The notes: generated from the sequence alone by a model not told the origin. Positions 25,575 through 36,382 are shown, counted from the stretch's first letter. The stretch is DNA of 64,000 nt from Pseudoxanthomonas winnipegensis (GCF_004283755.1 NZ_SHMH01000001.1:62001-126000); one strand, 5' to 3'. Numbers and translations: made by a program.

Positions 25575-26981
25575 TCAGTCGGCTTGCGCGGTCTTGATAA
25601 GCGCCGCGTCGATGCGTTTCAAGGCCTGCTCGCGGCCGGCCAGGTACACGGTATGGGAAATGTCCGGGCTGACCTGGGTGCCGGTAATGGCCACGCGCAG
25701 CGGCTGGGCGACCTTGCCCATGCCCAGCTCCAGGGCGGCGGCGGCCTCGTGCAGCGCGGCCGAGACCGACTCGACCTGCCACTCGCGCAGCGCCACCAGC
25801 AGCTCACGCGCCTTGGCCAGCGGCGCGGCGGCGGCGGGCTTGAGGTGCTTGGCCACGGCGGCCTCATCGTACTCGGTCAGCGGCTGGTACCAGACCACGG
25901 CCTTCTCGGCCATTTCCTTCAGGGTCTGGACGCGCTCGCGCAGGGCGATCACCACGTCCACCGGCGCCGGGCCGGCGGCCAGGTCCACGCCCAGCTTCTC
26001 CAGCTGGTAGACCAGCTGCGGGGCGATGGTCTCCGGCGCGTCGGTCTTGAGGTAGTGCTGGTTGACCCAGCCCAGCTTGGCCATGTCCAGGCGCGCGGCC
26101 TTGGAGTTGACGTCCTTGACGTCGAACAGCTCGATCAACTCCTGGCGCGAGAACAGCTCCTGATCGCCGTGCGACCAGCCCAGTCGCGCCAGGTAGTTGA
26201 TCAGCGCGTGCGGCAGGTAGCCGGCGTCCTTGTACTGCATCACGTCGGCCGCGCCGGTGCGCTTGGACAGCTTGGCGCCCTGCTCATCCAGGATCATCGG
26301 CATGTGCGCGAACTTCGGCACCGGCGCGCCCAGCGCCTGGTAGATGTTGATCTGGCGCGGGGTGTTGTTGATGTGGTCGTCGCCGCGGATGACCTCGGTG
26401 ATGCCCATGTCCCAGTCGTCCACCACCACGGCGAAGTTGTAGGTCGGGTAGCCGTCCGGGCGGAAGATCACCATGTCGTCCAGCTCGGCATTGGCGATCT
26501 CGATGCGGCCCTTGATCAGGTCGTCGAACACCACGCTGCCATCGAGCGGGTTCTTGAAGCGGATCACGCGGTTGGGATCGTCGCGGTACGGCAGGTTCAG
26601 CTCGCGCGCGGCGCCGTTGTAGCGCGGCTTCTCCTGCCTGGCCATGGCGGCCTCGCGCATGGCGTCGAGCTCCTCGCGCGTCTCGTAGGCGTAGTAGGCC
26701 TTGCCCTGCGCCAGCAGCTGCTCGGCCACCTCCTGGTAGCGCGCGATGCGCTGGGTCTGGTAGACCGGGCCCTCGTCGTAGTCCAGGCCCAGCCAGTCCA
26801 TCGCCTCCAGGATCGCGTCGATGGCCGCCTGCGTGCTGCGCTCGCGGTCGGTGTCTTCGATGCGCAGGACGAACTGCCCACCGCGGTGGCGCGCCTCCAG
26901 CCAGCAGTACAGCGCGGTGCGCGCGCCGCCGATGTGCAGGTAGCCGGTGGGACTGGGGGCGAAGCGGGTACGGCAGGTCAT
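25575..26981 (-). CDS. gltX: Glutamyl-tRNA synthetase
   Basis: 468 residues, the usual length. Seen: class I signature HIGH as [17 protein letters not shown] (residues 9-24), the metal-free middle typical of many GltX proteins, KMSKS as [11 protein letters not shown] (about 237), and a C-terminal anticodon-binding helical domain. Role: charges tRNA-Glu with glutamate in the cytoplasm. Divergent from lpxH with 81 bases between; zur follows downstream on the same strand. No clear Shine-Dalgarno sequence precedes the ATG. Confidence 0.97.
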   Translation of the reverse strand: MTCRTRFAPSPTGYLHIGGARTALYCWLEARHRGGQFVLRIEDTDRERSTQAAIDAILEAMDWLGLDYDEGPVYQTQRIARYQEVAEQLLAQGKAYYAYETREELDAMREAAMARQEKPRYNGAARELNLPYRDDPNRVIRFKNPLDGSVVFDDLIKGRIEIANAELDDMVIFRPDGYPTYNFAVVVDDWDMGITEVIRGDDHINNTPRQINIYQALGAPVPKFAHMPMILDEQGAKLSKRTGAADVMQYKDAGYLPHALINYLARLGWSHGDQELFSRQELIELFDVKDVNSKAARLDMAKLGWVNQHYLKTDAPETIAPQLVYQLEKLGVDLAAGPAPVDVVIALRERVQTLKEMAEKAVVWYQPLTEYDEAAVAKHLKPAAAAPLAKARELLVALREWQVESVSAALHEAAAALELGMGKVAQPLRVAITGTQVSPDISHTVYLAGREQALKRIDAALIKTAQAD

Positions 26982-27050
26982 GAAGAGCCCAAGGGAACGT
27001 GCGAACGGGGAATGGCCGCCATTTTACCCGGCGCCACGCGGCCGGGCCGG

Positions 27051-27056
27051 TATCAT
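27051..27056 (+). promoter_or_regulatory. -10-like box TATCAT six bases before lpxH start
   Basis: TATCAT is followed by GCGCCG and the ATG at 27063. There is no Shine-Dalgarno sequence. Together with similar arrangements at 5397 and 16441 it points to leaderless transcription. Confidence 0.5.
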
Positions 27057-27062
27057 GCGCCG

Positions 27063-27806
27063 ATGACCACGCTGTTCATCTCCGACCTGCACCTGGACGC
27101 CAGCCGTCCGGCCATCACCGACCTGTTCCTGCGGTTCCTGCGCCAGGAGGCGCTGCAGGCCGAGGCGCTGTACATCCTGGGCGACCTGTTCGAGGCCTGG
27201 GTGGGCGACGACGACCCGTCCGAGCTGGCTACCCAGGTCGCCCAGGGGCTGCGCGCAGTCAGCGAGGCGGGCGTGGCAGTGTTCTTCATCCACGGCAACC
27301 GCGACTTCCTGCTCGGCCAGGACTACGCCGAACGCTGCGGCATGCGTCTGCTGCCCGACCCGGCCGTAGTCGAACTCTACGGCGAGCCGGTGATGCTGCT
27401 GCACGGCGATCTGCTGTGCACCTCGGACGTGGCCTACCAGCAGGTGCGCGCGCAGACCCGCAATCCGGCCTGGCAGGCGCATATGCTGGCCCAGCCGCTG
27501 GCCGCGCGCATCGCCTTCGCCGCGCAGGCCCGTGCGGCCAGCGCCGCGCATCAGGGCGGCATGAAGAACGACAGCGCCAAGTTCGAGACGCTGACCGACG
27601 TCACCCCGGCCGAGGTCGAGACCAGCTTCGTGCGCTACGGCCTGACGCGCATGATCCATGGCCACACCCATCGCCCGGCCGTGCACGAACTCACCGTCGA
27701 CGGGAAGGCCTGCACGCGCATCGTGCTGGGCGACTGGTACGAGCAGGGCTCGGTGCTGCGGGTGACGCCGCAGGGCTATGACCTGCAGTCGCTGCCGGTG
27801 CAATAG
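27063..27806 (+). CDS. lpxH: UDP-2,3-diacylglucosamine diphosphatase
   Basis: 247 residues. Seen: the calcineurin-type metallophosphatase motifs in order: FISDLHLD (Asp8, His10), [22 protein letters not shown], and [12 protein letters not shown]. Role: hydrolyses UDP-2,3-diacylglucosamine to lipid X at the inner membrane face in lipid A synthesis. The sequence [17 protein letters not shown] is characteristic of LpxH rather than other phosphoesterases. Start chosen at the ATG following the -10-like TATCAT; a long upstream in-frame extension is the antisense of gltX. REP-like repeats follow directly. Confidence 0.95.
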   Translation: MTTLFISDLHLDASRPAITDLFLRFLRQEALQAEALYILGDLFEAWVGDDDPSELATQVAQGLRAVSEAGVAVFFIHGNRDFLLGQDYAERCGMRLLPDPAVVELYGEPVMLLHGDLLCTSDVAYQQVRAQTRNPAWQAHMLAQPLAARIAFAAQARAASAAHQGGMKNDSAKFETLTDVTPAEVETSFVRYGLTRMIHGHTHRPAVHELTVDGKACTRIVLGDWYEQGSVLRVTPQGYDLQSLPVQ

Positions 27807-27820
27807 CGGCGAAGCCTGGC

Positions 27821-27985
27821 GGGGAGCAACTGTCTCCACAACTCCCGCGGCCTGCCTGTAGAGCGGAGCTTGCTCCGCTGCTCTTCGTTCGGTTCGTGGG
27901 GGAGGCTCCAGCGGAGCGAGCTCCGCTGCTCTTCGTTCGGTTCGTGAGGAAAGCTCCAGCGGAGCAAGCTCCGCTCTACAGGTGG
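27821..27985. repeat. Composite palindromic repeat, locus 2 (three hairpins)
   Basis: GGGGAGCAACTGTCTCC is followed by CTGCCTGTAGAGCGGAGC and then three hairpins: GCGGAGCTTGCTCCGC, AGCGGAGCGAGCTCCGCT and AGCGGAGCAAGCTCCGCT, separated by two copies of GCTCTTCGTTCGGTTCGTG. It ends TCTACAGGTGGGG. This is the same family as 19190-19360 and 47061-47290, with one unit duplicated and the outer GAGGCTTTACC module missing. It fills the gap between lpxH and the DUF455 gene and may end transcription from both sides. Confidence 0.92.
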
Positions 27986-28022
27986 GGCCTCACTCCATCG
28001 CATTTTCCCAACGCGCTCGGGC

Positions 28023-28844
28023 TCAGGGCGCTTCCAGCGCCGCCAGCTCGTCCTCGTCGAAGCCGGCCTGCAGGCGGGCCTCCAGATTGAACGGGCCGCG
28101 CAGGTAGCCGCCGGCGTACTGGCGCAGCAGCTCGCGGAAGCGCGCGCGCGGCTCGACGCCCTCGCGGGCGCAGTACCAGCGGTACCAGCGCGAGCCGGCC
28201 GCCACGTGCGCCACTTCCTCGCGCAGGATCAGCTCCAGGATCGCGACGGTATCGGTGTCGCCCAGCGCGCGCAGCTTGCCGATCATGCCCGGGGTGACGT
28301 CCAGCCCACGCGCCTCCAGCACGCGCGGCACCAGGGCCATGCGCGCCAGGCCGTCGTGGGCGGTCTTCTCGCACATCTCCCACAGGCCGTGATGCGCATC
28401 GAAGTCGCCGTAGTCGTAGCCCAGCGCCTGCAGCCGCGTGCGCAGCAGCATGAAGTGGCGCGACTCGTCGTGCGCCACGCCCACCCAGTCGGCGTAGAAC
28501 GCAGCCGGCAGGCCGCGGAAGCGGTAGACCGCGTCCCAGCCCAGGTCGATGGCATTGAGTTCGATATGGGCGATGGCATGGACGAAGGCCGCGCGCCCCT
28601 CCACGCTGCCCAGGCCGCGCTTGGGCACTTCGCGCGGATGCACCAGCCGCGGTCGCAGCGGGCGGCCGGGCATGCGGATCGGATCGGGCGGCGGCGCGTC
28701 CTCGGGCAGCGGCAGCTCGCCGCGCGCGAAGGCCGCCGCATAGCGCTGGGTCAGGGCGACCTTCTCGGCCGGATCGGCCGCGTCCAGGCACTGGCGCGCC
28801 GCGGCGAACAGCTCGCGCGCGGGGCTCGCGACCGCCGCGCTCAT
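28023..28844 (-). CDS. DUF455 ferritin-like protein
   Basis: 273 residues. Seen: helical, with metal-binding-type motifs AHIELNAIDLGWDAVYRF, HDESRHFMLLRTRLQ and ILREEVAHVAAGSRWYRW, i.e. the Glu/Glu-x2-His pairs of a di-iron ferritin-like four-helix bundle. The family is DUF455; its substrate is not established. The ATG overlaps the stop of the preceding small gene (TCAT on the plus strand at 28841-28844, i.e. ATGA), so it is translated after it, at the end of the folC-purF transcript or a shorter one. The protein is cytoplasmic: no signal peptide. Confidence 0.85.
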   Translation of the reverse strand: MSAAVASPARELFAAARQCLDAADPAEKVALTQRYAAAFARGELPLPEDAPPPDPIRMPGRPLRPRLVHPREVPKRGLGSVEGRAAFVHAIAHIELNAIDLGWDAVYRFRGLPAAFYADWVGVAHDESRHFMLLRTRLQALGYDYGDFDAHHGLWEMCEKTAHDGLARMALVPRVLEARGLDVTPGMIGKLRALGDTDTVAILELILREEVAHVAAGSRWYRWYCAREGVEPRARFRELLRQYAGGYLRGPFNLEARLQAGFDEDELAALEAP

Positions 28845-29329
28845 TCGAGCGCGTGGGAGAGATCGTCGACGGTCACGCCCGGCGGCAATGAGGCGACCTG
28901 CGCGTGCAGCTGTCCGGTCAGCGACAGGTAGGCCTTCAGGTCGGTCGGCTCCAGCGCCTCGCTGCTGCGCGCGCCGCCCAGCACCGGCGGCAGGCGGAAG
29001 GCCCAGACCTGGCCCGCGGCGAGCGCCTCGCCGGCGCGCAGCCGCGGCGCGACCAGGTCGAAGCGGAAGCAGTGCGCGACGAACTCGGCATCGCCCAGCC
29101 GCTGCAGGAACTCAGGCAGATCGTCGGCGACCTTCTCCAGCACGCCGTCGACGCAGTCCAGGAAATACACGGCCTGTTCCTGCCGTGCCTGCACGAAGGC
29201 ATCGCCGGCCACGCTGAGCATCAGCGGCTGCATGCCGCCGCCGGTCAGCCAATCCCAGTCGGTCAGCAGCGTGGCGCGGTCGATGTCCTCGCCCAGCGCC
29301 ACGCACAGGTCTTCCAGGGTGATCGCCAT
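28841..29329 (-). CDS. Small cytoplasmic protein, DUF1851/Tdi1-like
   Basis: 162 residues. Seen: MLSVAGDAFVQARQEQAVYFLDCVDGVLEKVADDLPEFLQRLGDAEFVAHCF, a layout I associate with the DUF1851 (T6SS immunity Tdi1 C-terminal) type, then a Pro/Gly-rich tail. Family knowledge: such domains include immunity proteins to type VI effectors, but many stand-alone members have no known role. Here it starts 14 bases after the purF stop and is coupled to the DUF455 gene, with no effector or T6SS gene in sight, so a housekeeping role is at least as likely. Family assignment is tentative. Confidence 0.65.
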   Translation of the reverse strand: MAITLEDLCVALGEDIDRATLLTDWDWLTGGGMQPLMLSVAGDAFVQARQEQAVYFLDCVDGVLEKVADDLPEFLQRLGDAEFVAHCFRFDLVAPRLRAGEALAAGQVWAFRLPPVLGGARSSEALEPTDLKAYLSLTGQLHAQVASLPPGVTVDDLSHALE

Positions 29330-29344
29330 CGACGCGAGGCAGCC

Positions 29345-30814
<1,470 letters not shown>

Positions 30815-30857
30815 GGGTGTTCTCCGCTCGGGTTTACTGCGAGGTGACGTGACGAAA

Positions 30858-31634
30858 CTAGCGCGACCGTTCCTGGCCCTTGGGCGTTGGCACGACCCGC
30901 GCCGGGTCGCCTTCGTTGGGATGCACCTGGGCCGGATCGCCCGGTGCGGGGTCTTCAAGGGGCTGGGGCCAGCGGCCGGCACTGCGTCCGCCGTCGCCCT
31001 TCAGAGCCTCGGACACCGTCTGCCCGAGTTGCGGCAGCTGCGCGGCCGCCTGCTGGAACTTGTCGTTGAGGGCGCCATTATCGCCTGACAAGGCCGGATT
31101 GTTGAGATCCAGGTTGCGTAACCGGTCCACGTTCATGTCCCGCAGATCGGGCATCGCCGGCATTTGCGGCACGGATAGTTCCGGCAGCTGGGCGCGCATC
31201 CAGGCCGCGCCGGGCGCGATCAGGGGCATCAGATGCGACTGGCGCCAGGCCGCCTCGTGCGGCAGCGGGGTGAAGGACAGCAGCAGCACCAGCACACAGG
31301 CGAAGAACCCGCCGCGCACCAGCCCCAGCCCGCCGCCGGCCAGGCGGTCCACGCCCGAGAGGCTGGTGTTGCGCACCGAGGCCTTGATCACCATGCCGAT
31401 CAGCGCCACCACGATCATCACCCCGACGAAGGTCAGCGCGTAGCCGCCCAGGTAGTCGGTCATGCCCGGCGTCCCGCCGTCGGCGAACTGGCGCGCGGCG
31501 CGGTCGCCGAACAGGAAGGCCGCCAGGCCCGCCAGCACCCAGGACAGGGTGCCGACCACGATCCCGACGAAGCCGCGCAGCAGCCCCAGCAGGGTGGACA
31601 CCACGATCACCGTGCCCAGGACCAGATCGATCAC
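30858..31634 (-). CDS. cvpA: CvpA family inner-membrane protein
   Basis: 258 residues. Seen: four hydrophobic helices in the first 125 residues ([60 protein letters not shown]), with the CvpA signature [18 protein letters not shown] hydrophilic tail of about 130 residues rich in Pro, Asp and Leu follows, longer than in E. coli CvpA (162 residues). Family knowledge: named for colicin V production; it supports envelope integrity, mechanism unclear. It stands between the SPOR gene and purF, as in E. coli. Confidence 0.93.
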   Translation of the reverse strand: MIDLVLGTVIVVSTLLGLLRGFVGIVVGTLSWVLAGLAAFLFGDRAARQFADGGTPGMTDYLGGYALTFVGVMIVVALIGMVIKASVRNTSLSGVDRLAGGGLGLVRGGFFACVLVLLLSFTPLPHEAAWRQSHLMPLIAPGAAWMRAQLPELSVPQMPAMPDLRDMNVDRLRNLDLNNPALSGDNGALNDKFQQAAAQLPQLGQTVSEALKGDGGRSAGRWPQPLEDPAPGDPAQVHPNEGDPARVVPTPKGQERSR

Positions 31635-31728
31635 GGGCTACTCCCGGCGCCGTGAAGAGATGGACGGATTGGCGCGCTTCGAAGTCATCGGTCTTCCTCC
31701 CTGGACCAACCGGCGTCCTTCAAGGCCT

Positions 31729-32745
31729 CTAAGGGTGCGGGCGGACGATGCCGGTCAGGCCGTTGCGCGCGGCGACCTGCGCCTTGAGCTGGTCGGCCTC
31801 GGCGCGGGTGGACACCGGCCCGACCCGCACCCGGAACAGCCGGCCGCTGTCGGTGGACACCGGCTCGACGAAGGCGCTGAAGCCGTTGCCGCGCAGCTTG
31901 TCGCGCAGGCTGTTGGCATCGGCTTCCTTGCCGAACGCGCCGACCTGCACGGCGAAGCCCACGCCGGTGGCGGCCGGCTTGGGCACGGCGGCGACCGGGG
32001 GCTTGGATTCGACCGGCGCGGCCGGCTTGGCCGGCGTCGGCGCCGGCTTGGCGGCCGGTTCAGGCTTGGCCGCGGGCGCGGGCTTAGCCGCCGGCGGCGC
32101 CTCGGAGGCCAGCTGGGCCGCGTCGGGATTGGACGTGGCCGGCGTGGCCGCAGGCGGCGTGGAGGCCGCGGGCGCGGTGGCCGGCGCGTCGCCGCCAGCG
32201 TCCAGCGCGATCACCTCGGCCTTCACGTCGCTGCGCACCTTGACCGCGGCCAGGCGCGCGATCTCGGCCTGCGCGCGGTCGGCATACGGCCCCACGCGCA
32301 CGCGCCAGGCCGGCTTGCCGCCGATGGTGGCCTCCTGGCGGAAGGCCTCGAGCCCGGACTGGCGCAGGCGGTCGATGACCACATCGGCATCGGCCTGGCT
32401 GGCGTAGGCGCCGAAGGTCACCGCGTAGTCGCCGCCGGCGGTGGCCAGTGGCAGGCCCTGGGCGTTGGTGGCCGGCTTGGGCGCGTCGGCGGGGGTCAGC
32501 GTCTCGGTGGCCGGCTTGGGCTGGGCAGGCATGCCGGTGGCGCCGTTGGCGCCGGGCTGGCCGGGGGTCACCAGCGGCAGGTCGCGGGTCTCGAACTGGC
32601 CCTCCGGCGCCTTGGGCACATCGGTGGAGACATCCGAGACGCCGCTGTCGCTGGCGGGGCCCTTGATCAGCATGGGCAGGAAGATGACGGCCAGGGCGAC
32701 CAGGACGATGGCGCCGATGATGCGGTTTCTCAAAGCGGTATCCAT
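31729..32745 (-). CDS. dedD: SPOR-domain membrane protein (DedD-like) with two SPOR repeats
   Basis: 338 residues. Seen: a cytoplasmic N-terminus with one membrane helix (RIIGAIVLVALAVIFLPMLI, about 8-27); a first SPOR module at about 104-180 (YAVTFGAYASQADADVVIDR, WRVRVGPYADRAQAEIARL); a Pro/Ala/Lys linker at about 185-260; and a second SPOR module at about 262-336 (FAVQVGAFGKEADANSLRDK, LFRVRVGPVSTRAEADQLK). Family knowledge: SPOR domains bind septal peptidoglycan stripped of stem peptides; DedD helps cell constriction. E. coli DedD has one SPOR domain; the pair here is a variation. It follows folC by 65 bases. Confidence 0.88.
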   Translation of the reverse strand: MDTALRNRIIGAIVLVALAVIFLPMLIKGPASDSGVSDVSTDVPKAPEGQFETRDLPLVTPGQPGANGATGMPAQPKPATETLTPADAPKPATNAQGLPLATAGGDYAVTFGAYASQADADVVIDRLRQSGLEAFRQEATIGGKPAWRVRVGPYADRAQAEIARLAAVKVRSDVKAEVIALDAGGDAPATAPAASTPPAATPATSNPDAAQLASEAPPAAKPAPAAKPEPAAKPAPTPAKPAAPVESKPPVAAVPKPAATGVGFAVQVGAFGKEADANSLRDKLRGNGFSAFVEPVSTDSGRLFRVRVGPVSTRAEADQLKAQVAARNGLTGIVRPHP

Positions 32746-32810
32746 CGTCTTGGGCGACGGCTTTGGTGATGAAGTGGCGAATTATAAGCGCGCGCGCCGC
32801 GGCGCTTTCC

Positions 32811-34085
32811 TCATGCGCCTGAATCCAGCACCGCCAGCGCCTCGGCCACGGTGTGGAAGGAGCCGAACACCAGCACGCGCTCGCCCGGCGCGGCGGCCTT
32901 GAGCGCGGCGTGCAGCGCCTCGGCGATGCCGGCAAAACGTTCACCCGCCGCGGCCGGCGTGCCGGCCAGGCGCGCGGCGAGCGCGTCGGCGTCCTGCCCG
33001 CGCGGCGCGCCGGGCTCCAGCCCGGCCAGGAACCAGCGCGCCACGCGCTCCGCCAGCGCGGTGGCCACGCCGGCGGCGTCCTTGTCCGACAGCGCGGCGT
33101 AGACCGCCAGCGTGCGCGCCGGGTGCCGGTCCAGGAACGCGGCCAGTTCGCGCGCGGCCTGGGGGTTGTGGCCCACGTCCAGGCGGATCTCGATGCCCGC
33201 GCGCTGCAGCCGCTGCAGGCGCCCGGGCACGCGCGCCTGGGCGATGCCGGCGGCGAAGGCGCTGGCCGGCAGCTCCTCGGGCAGCGCGCGCAGCGCGGCG
33301 ATCGCGGTGGCGGCGTTGGCGCGCTGGGCCGGCGCGTCCAGCGGCAGCGCCGGCAGCAGCAGCTCGGTGCCGACCTCGCGCCAGCGCCACTGGCCATCCT
33401 CGGGCGCTTCATGGAAGAAGTCGTTGCCCAGCTGGATCACCGCCGCGCCGATGGCGTAGGCGTGGCCGAGCACGCTGGAGGGCGCGGTGACCTCGCCCAG
33501 CACCAGCGGCGTCCACGGCCGGGCGATGCCGGCCTTCTCCTTGCCGATGGCCTCGCGGTCGGCGCCAAGCCAGTCGGTGTGGTCGATGTCCACGGTGGTG
33601 ATTACCGCCACGTCCGGGTCGATCACGTTGACCGCGTCCAGCCGGCCGCCCAGGCCGACTTCCAGCACGGCCAGGTCCAGCCCGGCGCGCTGGAACAGCC
33701 ACAGCGCGGCCAGCGTGCCGTATTCGAAATAGGTCAGCGGCGTATGGCCGCGCGCGGCCTCGACCGCCTCGAACCCCTCCACCAGCGCCGCGTCGTCGGC
33801 CTCCACGCCGTCGATGCGCACCCGCTCGTTGTAGCGCCGCAGGTGCGGCGAGGTGTAGGCGCCGACCTTCCAGCCGCCGGCGCGGGCGATGGCCTCGAGG
33901 AAGGCCACGGTCGAGCCCTTGCCGTTGGTGCCGCCGACCGTGACGACCTGGCGCGCCGGCTTGCCCAGGCCCATCGCCTCGGCCACCGCGCGCACGCGCT
34001 CCAGGCCCAGTTCGATGGCGCTGGGATGCTGGGCCTGGATGTAGCTGAGCCAATCGGCCAGGGAGCGGGAGGTGGAGACGGACAT
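32811..34085 (-). CDS. folC: Bifunctional folylpolyglutamate synthase/dihydrofolate synthase
   Basis: 424 residues from MSVSTSRSL. Seen: P-loop VTVGGTNGKGSTVAFLEAI, YTSPHLRRYNERV, TYFEYGTLAALWLF, LEVGLGGRLDAVN, VDIDHTDWLG, and LDVGHNPQAARELAAFL. These are the Mur-ligase-like folate motifs in order. Role: adds glutamate to dihydropteroate and to folates in the cytoplasm. The Met at 34115 is in frame, but the first ten residues (MAPPNAPYRP) are unlike the family. First gene of the folC-SPOR-cvpA-purF cluster; accD, upstream of folC in E. coli, is replaced here by a phospholipase C gene. Confidence 0.95.
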   Translation of the reverse strand: MSVSTSRSLADWLSYIQAQHPSAIELGLERVRAVAEAMGLGKPARQVVTVGGTNGKGSTVAFLEAIARAGGWKVGAYTSPHLRRYNERVRIDGVEADDAALVEGFEAVEAARGHTPLTYFEYGTLAALWLFQRAGLDLAVLEVGLGGRLDAVNVIDPDVAVITTVDIDHTDWLGADREAIGKEKAGIARPWTPLVLGEVTAPSSVLGHAYAIGAAVIQLGNDFFHEAPEDGQWRWREVGTELLLPALPLDAPAQRANAATAIAALRALPEELPASAFAAGIAQARVPGRLQRLQRAGIEIRLDVGHNPQAARELAAFLDRHPARTLAVYAALSDKDAAGVATALAERVARWFLAGLEPGAPRGQDADALAARLAGTPAAAGERFAGIAEALHAALKAAAPGERVLVFGSFHTVAEALAVLDSGA

Positions 34086-34158
34086 CGGGCGGTAAGGAGC
34101 GTTGGGGGGCGCCATTGTGACCGCACCCCGCCCGCGCCGCGAAGCGCGCCGGCCACGT

Positions 34159-36216
34159 TCAGCTCATCCGCCCGATCGCCGGGTCGCTGCGGCTGGGGCG
34201 GCCGGTTTCCAGGTGCCCGGCCAGGCGGCGGCGGAAGGCGCCGCCCGGCTGGGTGAGCTCCAGGTCGTACCAGTGGTCGGCCTGGGCCACCTCGATGCGC
34301 ACGGTCTGCCGCTCGCCCGGGCTCAAGCTGATCCTGCGCGGCGCCGGGTCGGCGTAGTCCAGCGCGCGCAGCTGCAGCGCGACCGCCGTGCGCGTGGGAT
34401 TGGACAGCTGCAGCACCAGCGTCTCGCCGTCCTGGATGGCCTCGACCACCGGCGCGGCATGGCCCTCGCCGGCGAACTCGCGCAGGAAGCCGTTCGGCCC
34501 GTGCACCGCCAGCGCGTAGGCGCCGGCCGGCAGCGCATGCGGCGCGTCCTCCAGCGTGCGGCCCGGCAGCACCGTGTAATACCAGGGCCCGGCCGCGCCG
34601 CCGTCGGCGTAGACGTTGAACACCGCCGCCGCCGGCCCGTCGTTGACGAAGACCAGGCGCAGCCCGTCCTCGCCGTGGCGCGCATGCACCTGCAGCGCGT
34701 ACGGCAGGGCGCGCGCCGGGCGCTGGCCGGGCTCCTGCTTTGGCTGCGCGCCCGGCACCGGCACCACCGGCGCGGGCTGGCGCGCGGCGGCCTGCATGCG
34801 CTGCAGATAGTCGGCGGTGGACGGCAGGGCCGAGAGCGCCGAGTCGTCGGGCGTGGCGAAGTCGAACACGCTGGTCAGATCGCCGGCTACCGCGCGCCGC
34901 CACGGGCTGATGTTCGGCTCGGCCACGCCGAAGCGCGCCTCCAGCAGCCGCAGCACCGAGGTGTGGTCGAACACCTGCGAATCGACCCAGCCCCCGCGCG
35001 TCCACGGCGAGACCACCGTCATCGGCACGCGCACGCCCAGGCCGACCGGCGTGCCCTTGTAGCTTTCGCCGCGCACCTCGACCTGGCTGGCGCCCATGCG
35101 CGCATCCAGCGCGGGCAGCGGCGCGGGCACATGGTCGAAGAAGCCGTCGTTCTCGTCGTAGTTGATGATCAGGCAGGTCCGCGCCCAGACCTCGGGCACG
35201 GCGGTGAGCGCATCGAGGATGCGCGAGGCCAGCGACTCGCCATGGGCCGGCGTGGCCTCGGGATGCTCGCTGTACGGATACGGCGCGACGATCCACGACA
35301 CCTGCGGCAGCTTTCCGTCACGCACGTCGGCGGCGAAGGCATCGACCAGGTGCTGGGCGGTGCTGTGCTGCGCATTTTCGGCGTCGGAACCGGGCACGAT
35401 CCCGCGCCCTCGCCGGTACAGCGGGTCGCGCACGTCCATGGCGCGGAAGCGCGCGAACGAGGACAGCGGGTTGTCGCCGTAGTTGTCGTACTCCTGGTAG
35501 ACGCGCCAGTCGATGCCGGCCTCCTGCAGGCGTTCGGCATAGGTGGTCCAGCGCAGGCCGACAAAGTCGGCCCGGTCGCGCTTCATGTCCGCGGTCCAGT
35601 TGCCGTCGTCCACGTTGTCCACCGCCTGATCGCCGTCGTTGCCCACGCTCAGCCCGCTGCTGCCGGTGAACAGATACATGCGGTTGGGATTGGTCGGCCC
35701 GTGCAGCGAGCAGAAGTAGCCATCGCACACGGTGAAGGCATCGGCCAGCGCGTGATAGAACGGGATGTCCGCGCGCTGCAGATGCCCCATGCTCAGCGCG
35801 CCCTTGTACGGCACCCAGCAGTCGTACTGCTGCCAGCGCGCGGCGTCCTGGCCGCGCGCGCCTTTCCAGTTGTGGTCCAGGCTCTTCATCACCGCCGCGC
35901 TGGTGGCGCGCGTGTCCAGGTGGAAGGGCAGCACGGGCGCGCCGCCGTCCTGGCGCTGCTGCCACACCGGCGCGCCATCGCGCAGCCGCAGCGGGCGCGG
36001 GTCGTCGAAGCCGCGCACCCCGCGCAACGTGCCGAAGTAATGATCGAAGGCGCGGTTCTCCTGCATCAGGATCACCACATGCTCCATGTCCGCCAGCGTG
36101 CCGCTGCGCACCTGCGCCGGCAGCGCCAGCGCGCGGCCGATGGAGGCAGGCAGCAGGCCGGCGGCGGTCAGCGCCGAGAGGCGCTGCAGGAAATCGCGAC
36201 GCGAAAGTTTGTGCAT
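34159..36216 (-). CDS. Tat-exported phosphocholine-type phospholipase C
   Basis: 685 residues. Seen: twin-arginine signal SRRDFLQRLSALTAAGLLPAS at the N-terminus; catalytic core of the PLC/acid phosphatase AcpA family (EHVVILMQENRAFDHYFGTLRGVRGFDDPR; LHGPTNPNRMYLFTG; INYDENDGFFDHVPAP; VSPWTRGGWVDSQVFDHTSVLRLLEARFGV); then two C-terminal beta domains (about 480-680) of the PLC-C type. Role: exported hydrolysis of phosphatidylcholine or sphingomyelin, releasing phosphocholine. It is divergent from a TonB receptor across a Pho-box-like repeat, suggesting phosphate scavenging. A terminator-like hairpin lies in its leader. Confidence 0.92.
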   Translation of the reverse strand: MHKLSRRDFLQRLSALTAAGLLPASIGRALALPAQVRSGTLADMEHVVILMQENRAFDHYFGTLRGVRGFDDPRPLRLRDGAPVWQQRQDGGAPVLPFHLDTRATSAAVMKSLDHNWKGARGQDAARWQQYDCWVPYKGALSMGHLQRADIPFYHALADAFTVCDGYFCSLHGPTNPNRMYLFTGSSGLSVGNDGDQAVDNVDDGNWTADMKRDRADFVGLRWTTYAERLQEAGIDWRVYQEYDNYGDNPLSSFARFRAMDVRDPLYRRGRGIVPGSDAENAQHSTAQHLVDAFAADVRDGKLPQVSWIVAPYPYSEHPEATPAHGESLASRILDALTAVPEVWARTCLIINYDENDGFFDHVPAPLPALDARMGASQVEVRGESYKGTPVGLGVRVPMTVVSPWTRGGWVDSQVFDHTSVLRLLEARFGVAEPNISPWRRAVAGDLTSVFDFATPDDSALSALPSTADYLQRMQAAARQPAPVVPVPGAQPKQEPGQRPARALPYALQVHARHGEDGLRLVFVNDGPAAAVFNVYADGGAAGPWYYTVLPGRTLEDAPHALPAGAYALAVHGPNGFLREFAGEGHAAPVVEAIQDGETLVLQLSNPTRTAVALQLRALDYADPAPRRISLSPGERQTVRIEVAQADHWYDLELTQPGGAFRRRLAGHLETGRPSRSDPAIGRMS

Positions 36217-36243
36217 ACCGACATCTCGGAAACGAAAGAAAGC

Positions 36244-36258
36244 CCGGCGCAGCGCCGG
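36244..36258 (-). other. GC-rich hairpin with T-run in the phospholipase C leader
   Basis: CCGGCGC-T-GCGCCGG on the minus strand, followed by GGCTTTCTTTCG, 28-42 bases before the phospholipase start. It looks like a terminator but points into the gene. It could attenuate the transcript or stop antisense-type readthrough. Confidence 0.5.
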
Positions 36259-36308
36259 CCGCCCAGCGGTATACGCCAGATGTTTGTCAGGCGCACGACA
36301 TCGGTTGC

Positions 36309-36341
36309 GTCATCGCCCCGTCATCGCAACTTCATGAATCG
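36309..36341 (+). promoter_or_regulatory. Pho-box-like triple direct repeat
   Basis: Three units follow each other with an exact 11-base period: GTCATCGCCCC (36309-36319), GTCATCGCAAC (36320-36330), TTCATGAATCG (36331-36341). PhoB binds direct 11-base units whose conserved half is close to TGTCAT. The block ends 41 bases before the receptor ATG, a fitting place for an activator overlapping the -35 region, and lies 93 bases from the phospholipase start. Confidence 0.6.
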
Positions 36342-36382
36342 GTGACACCGTTCCGCCGCCTCCTCCCTCACGGCTTTCACCG

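Noticed and set aside
25584-27806. One plus-strand frame spanning gltX antisense and lpxH
   Set aside because: Only the part from 27063 has LpxH motifs; the rest is gltX antisense. The shorter start was used.
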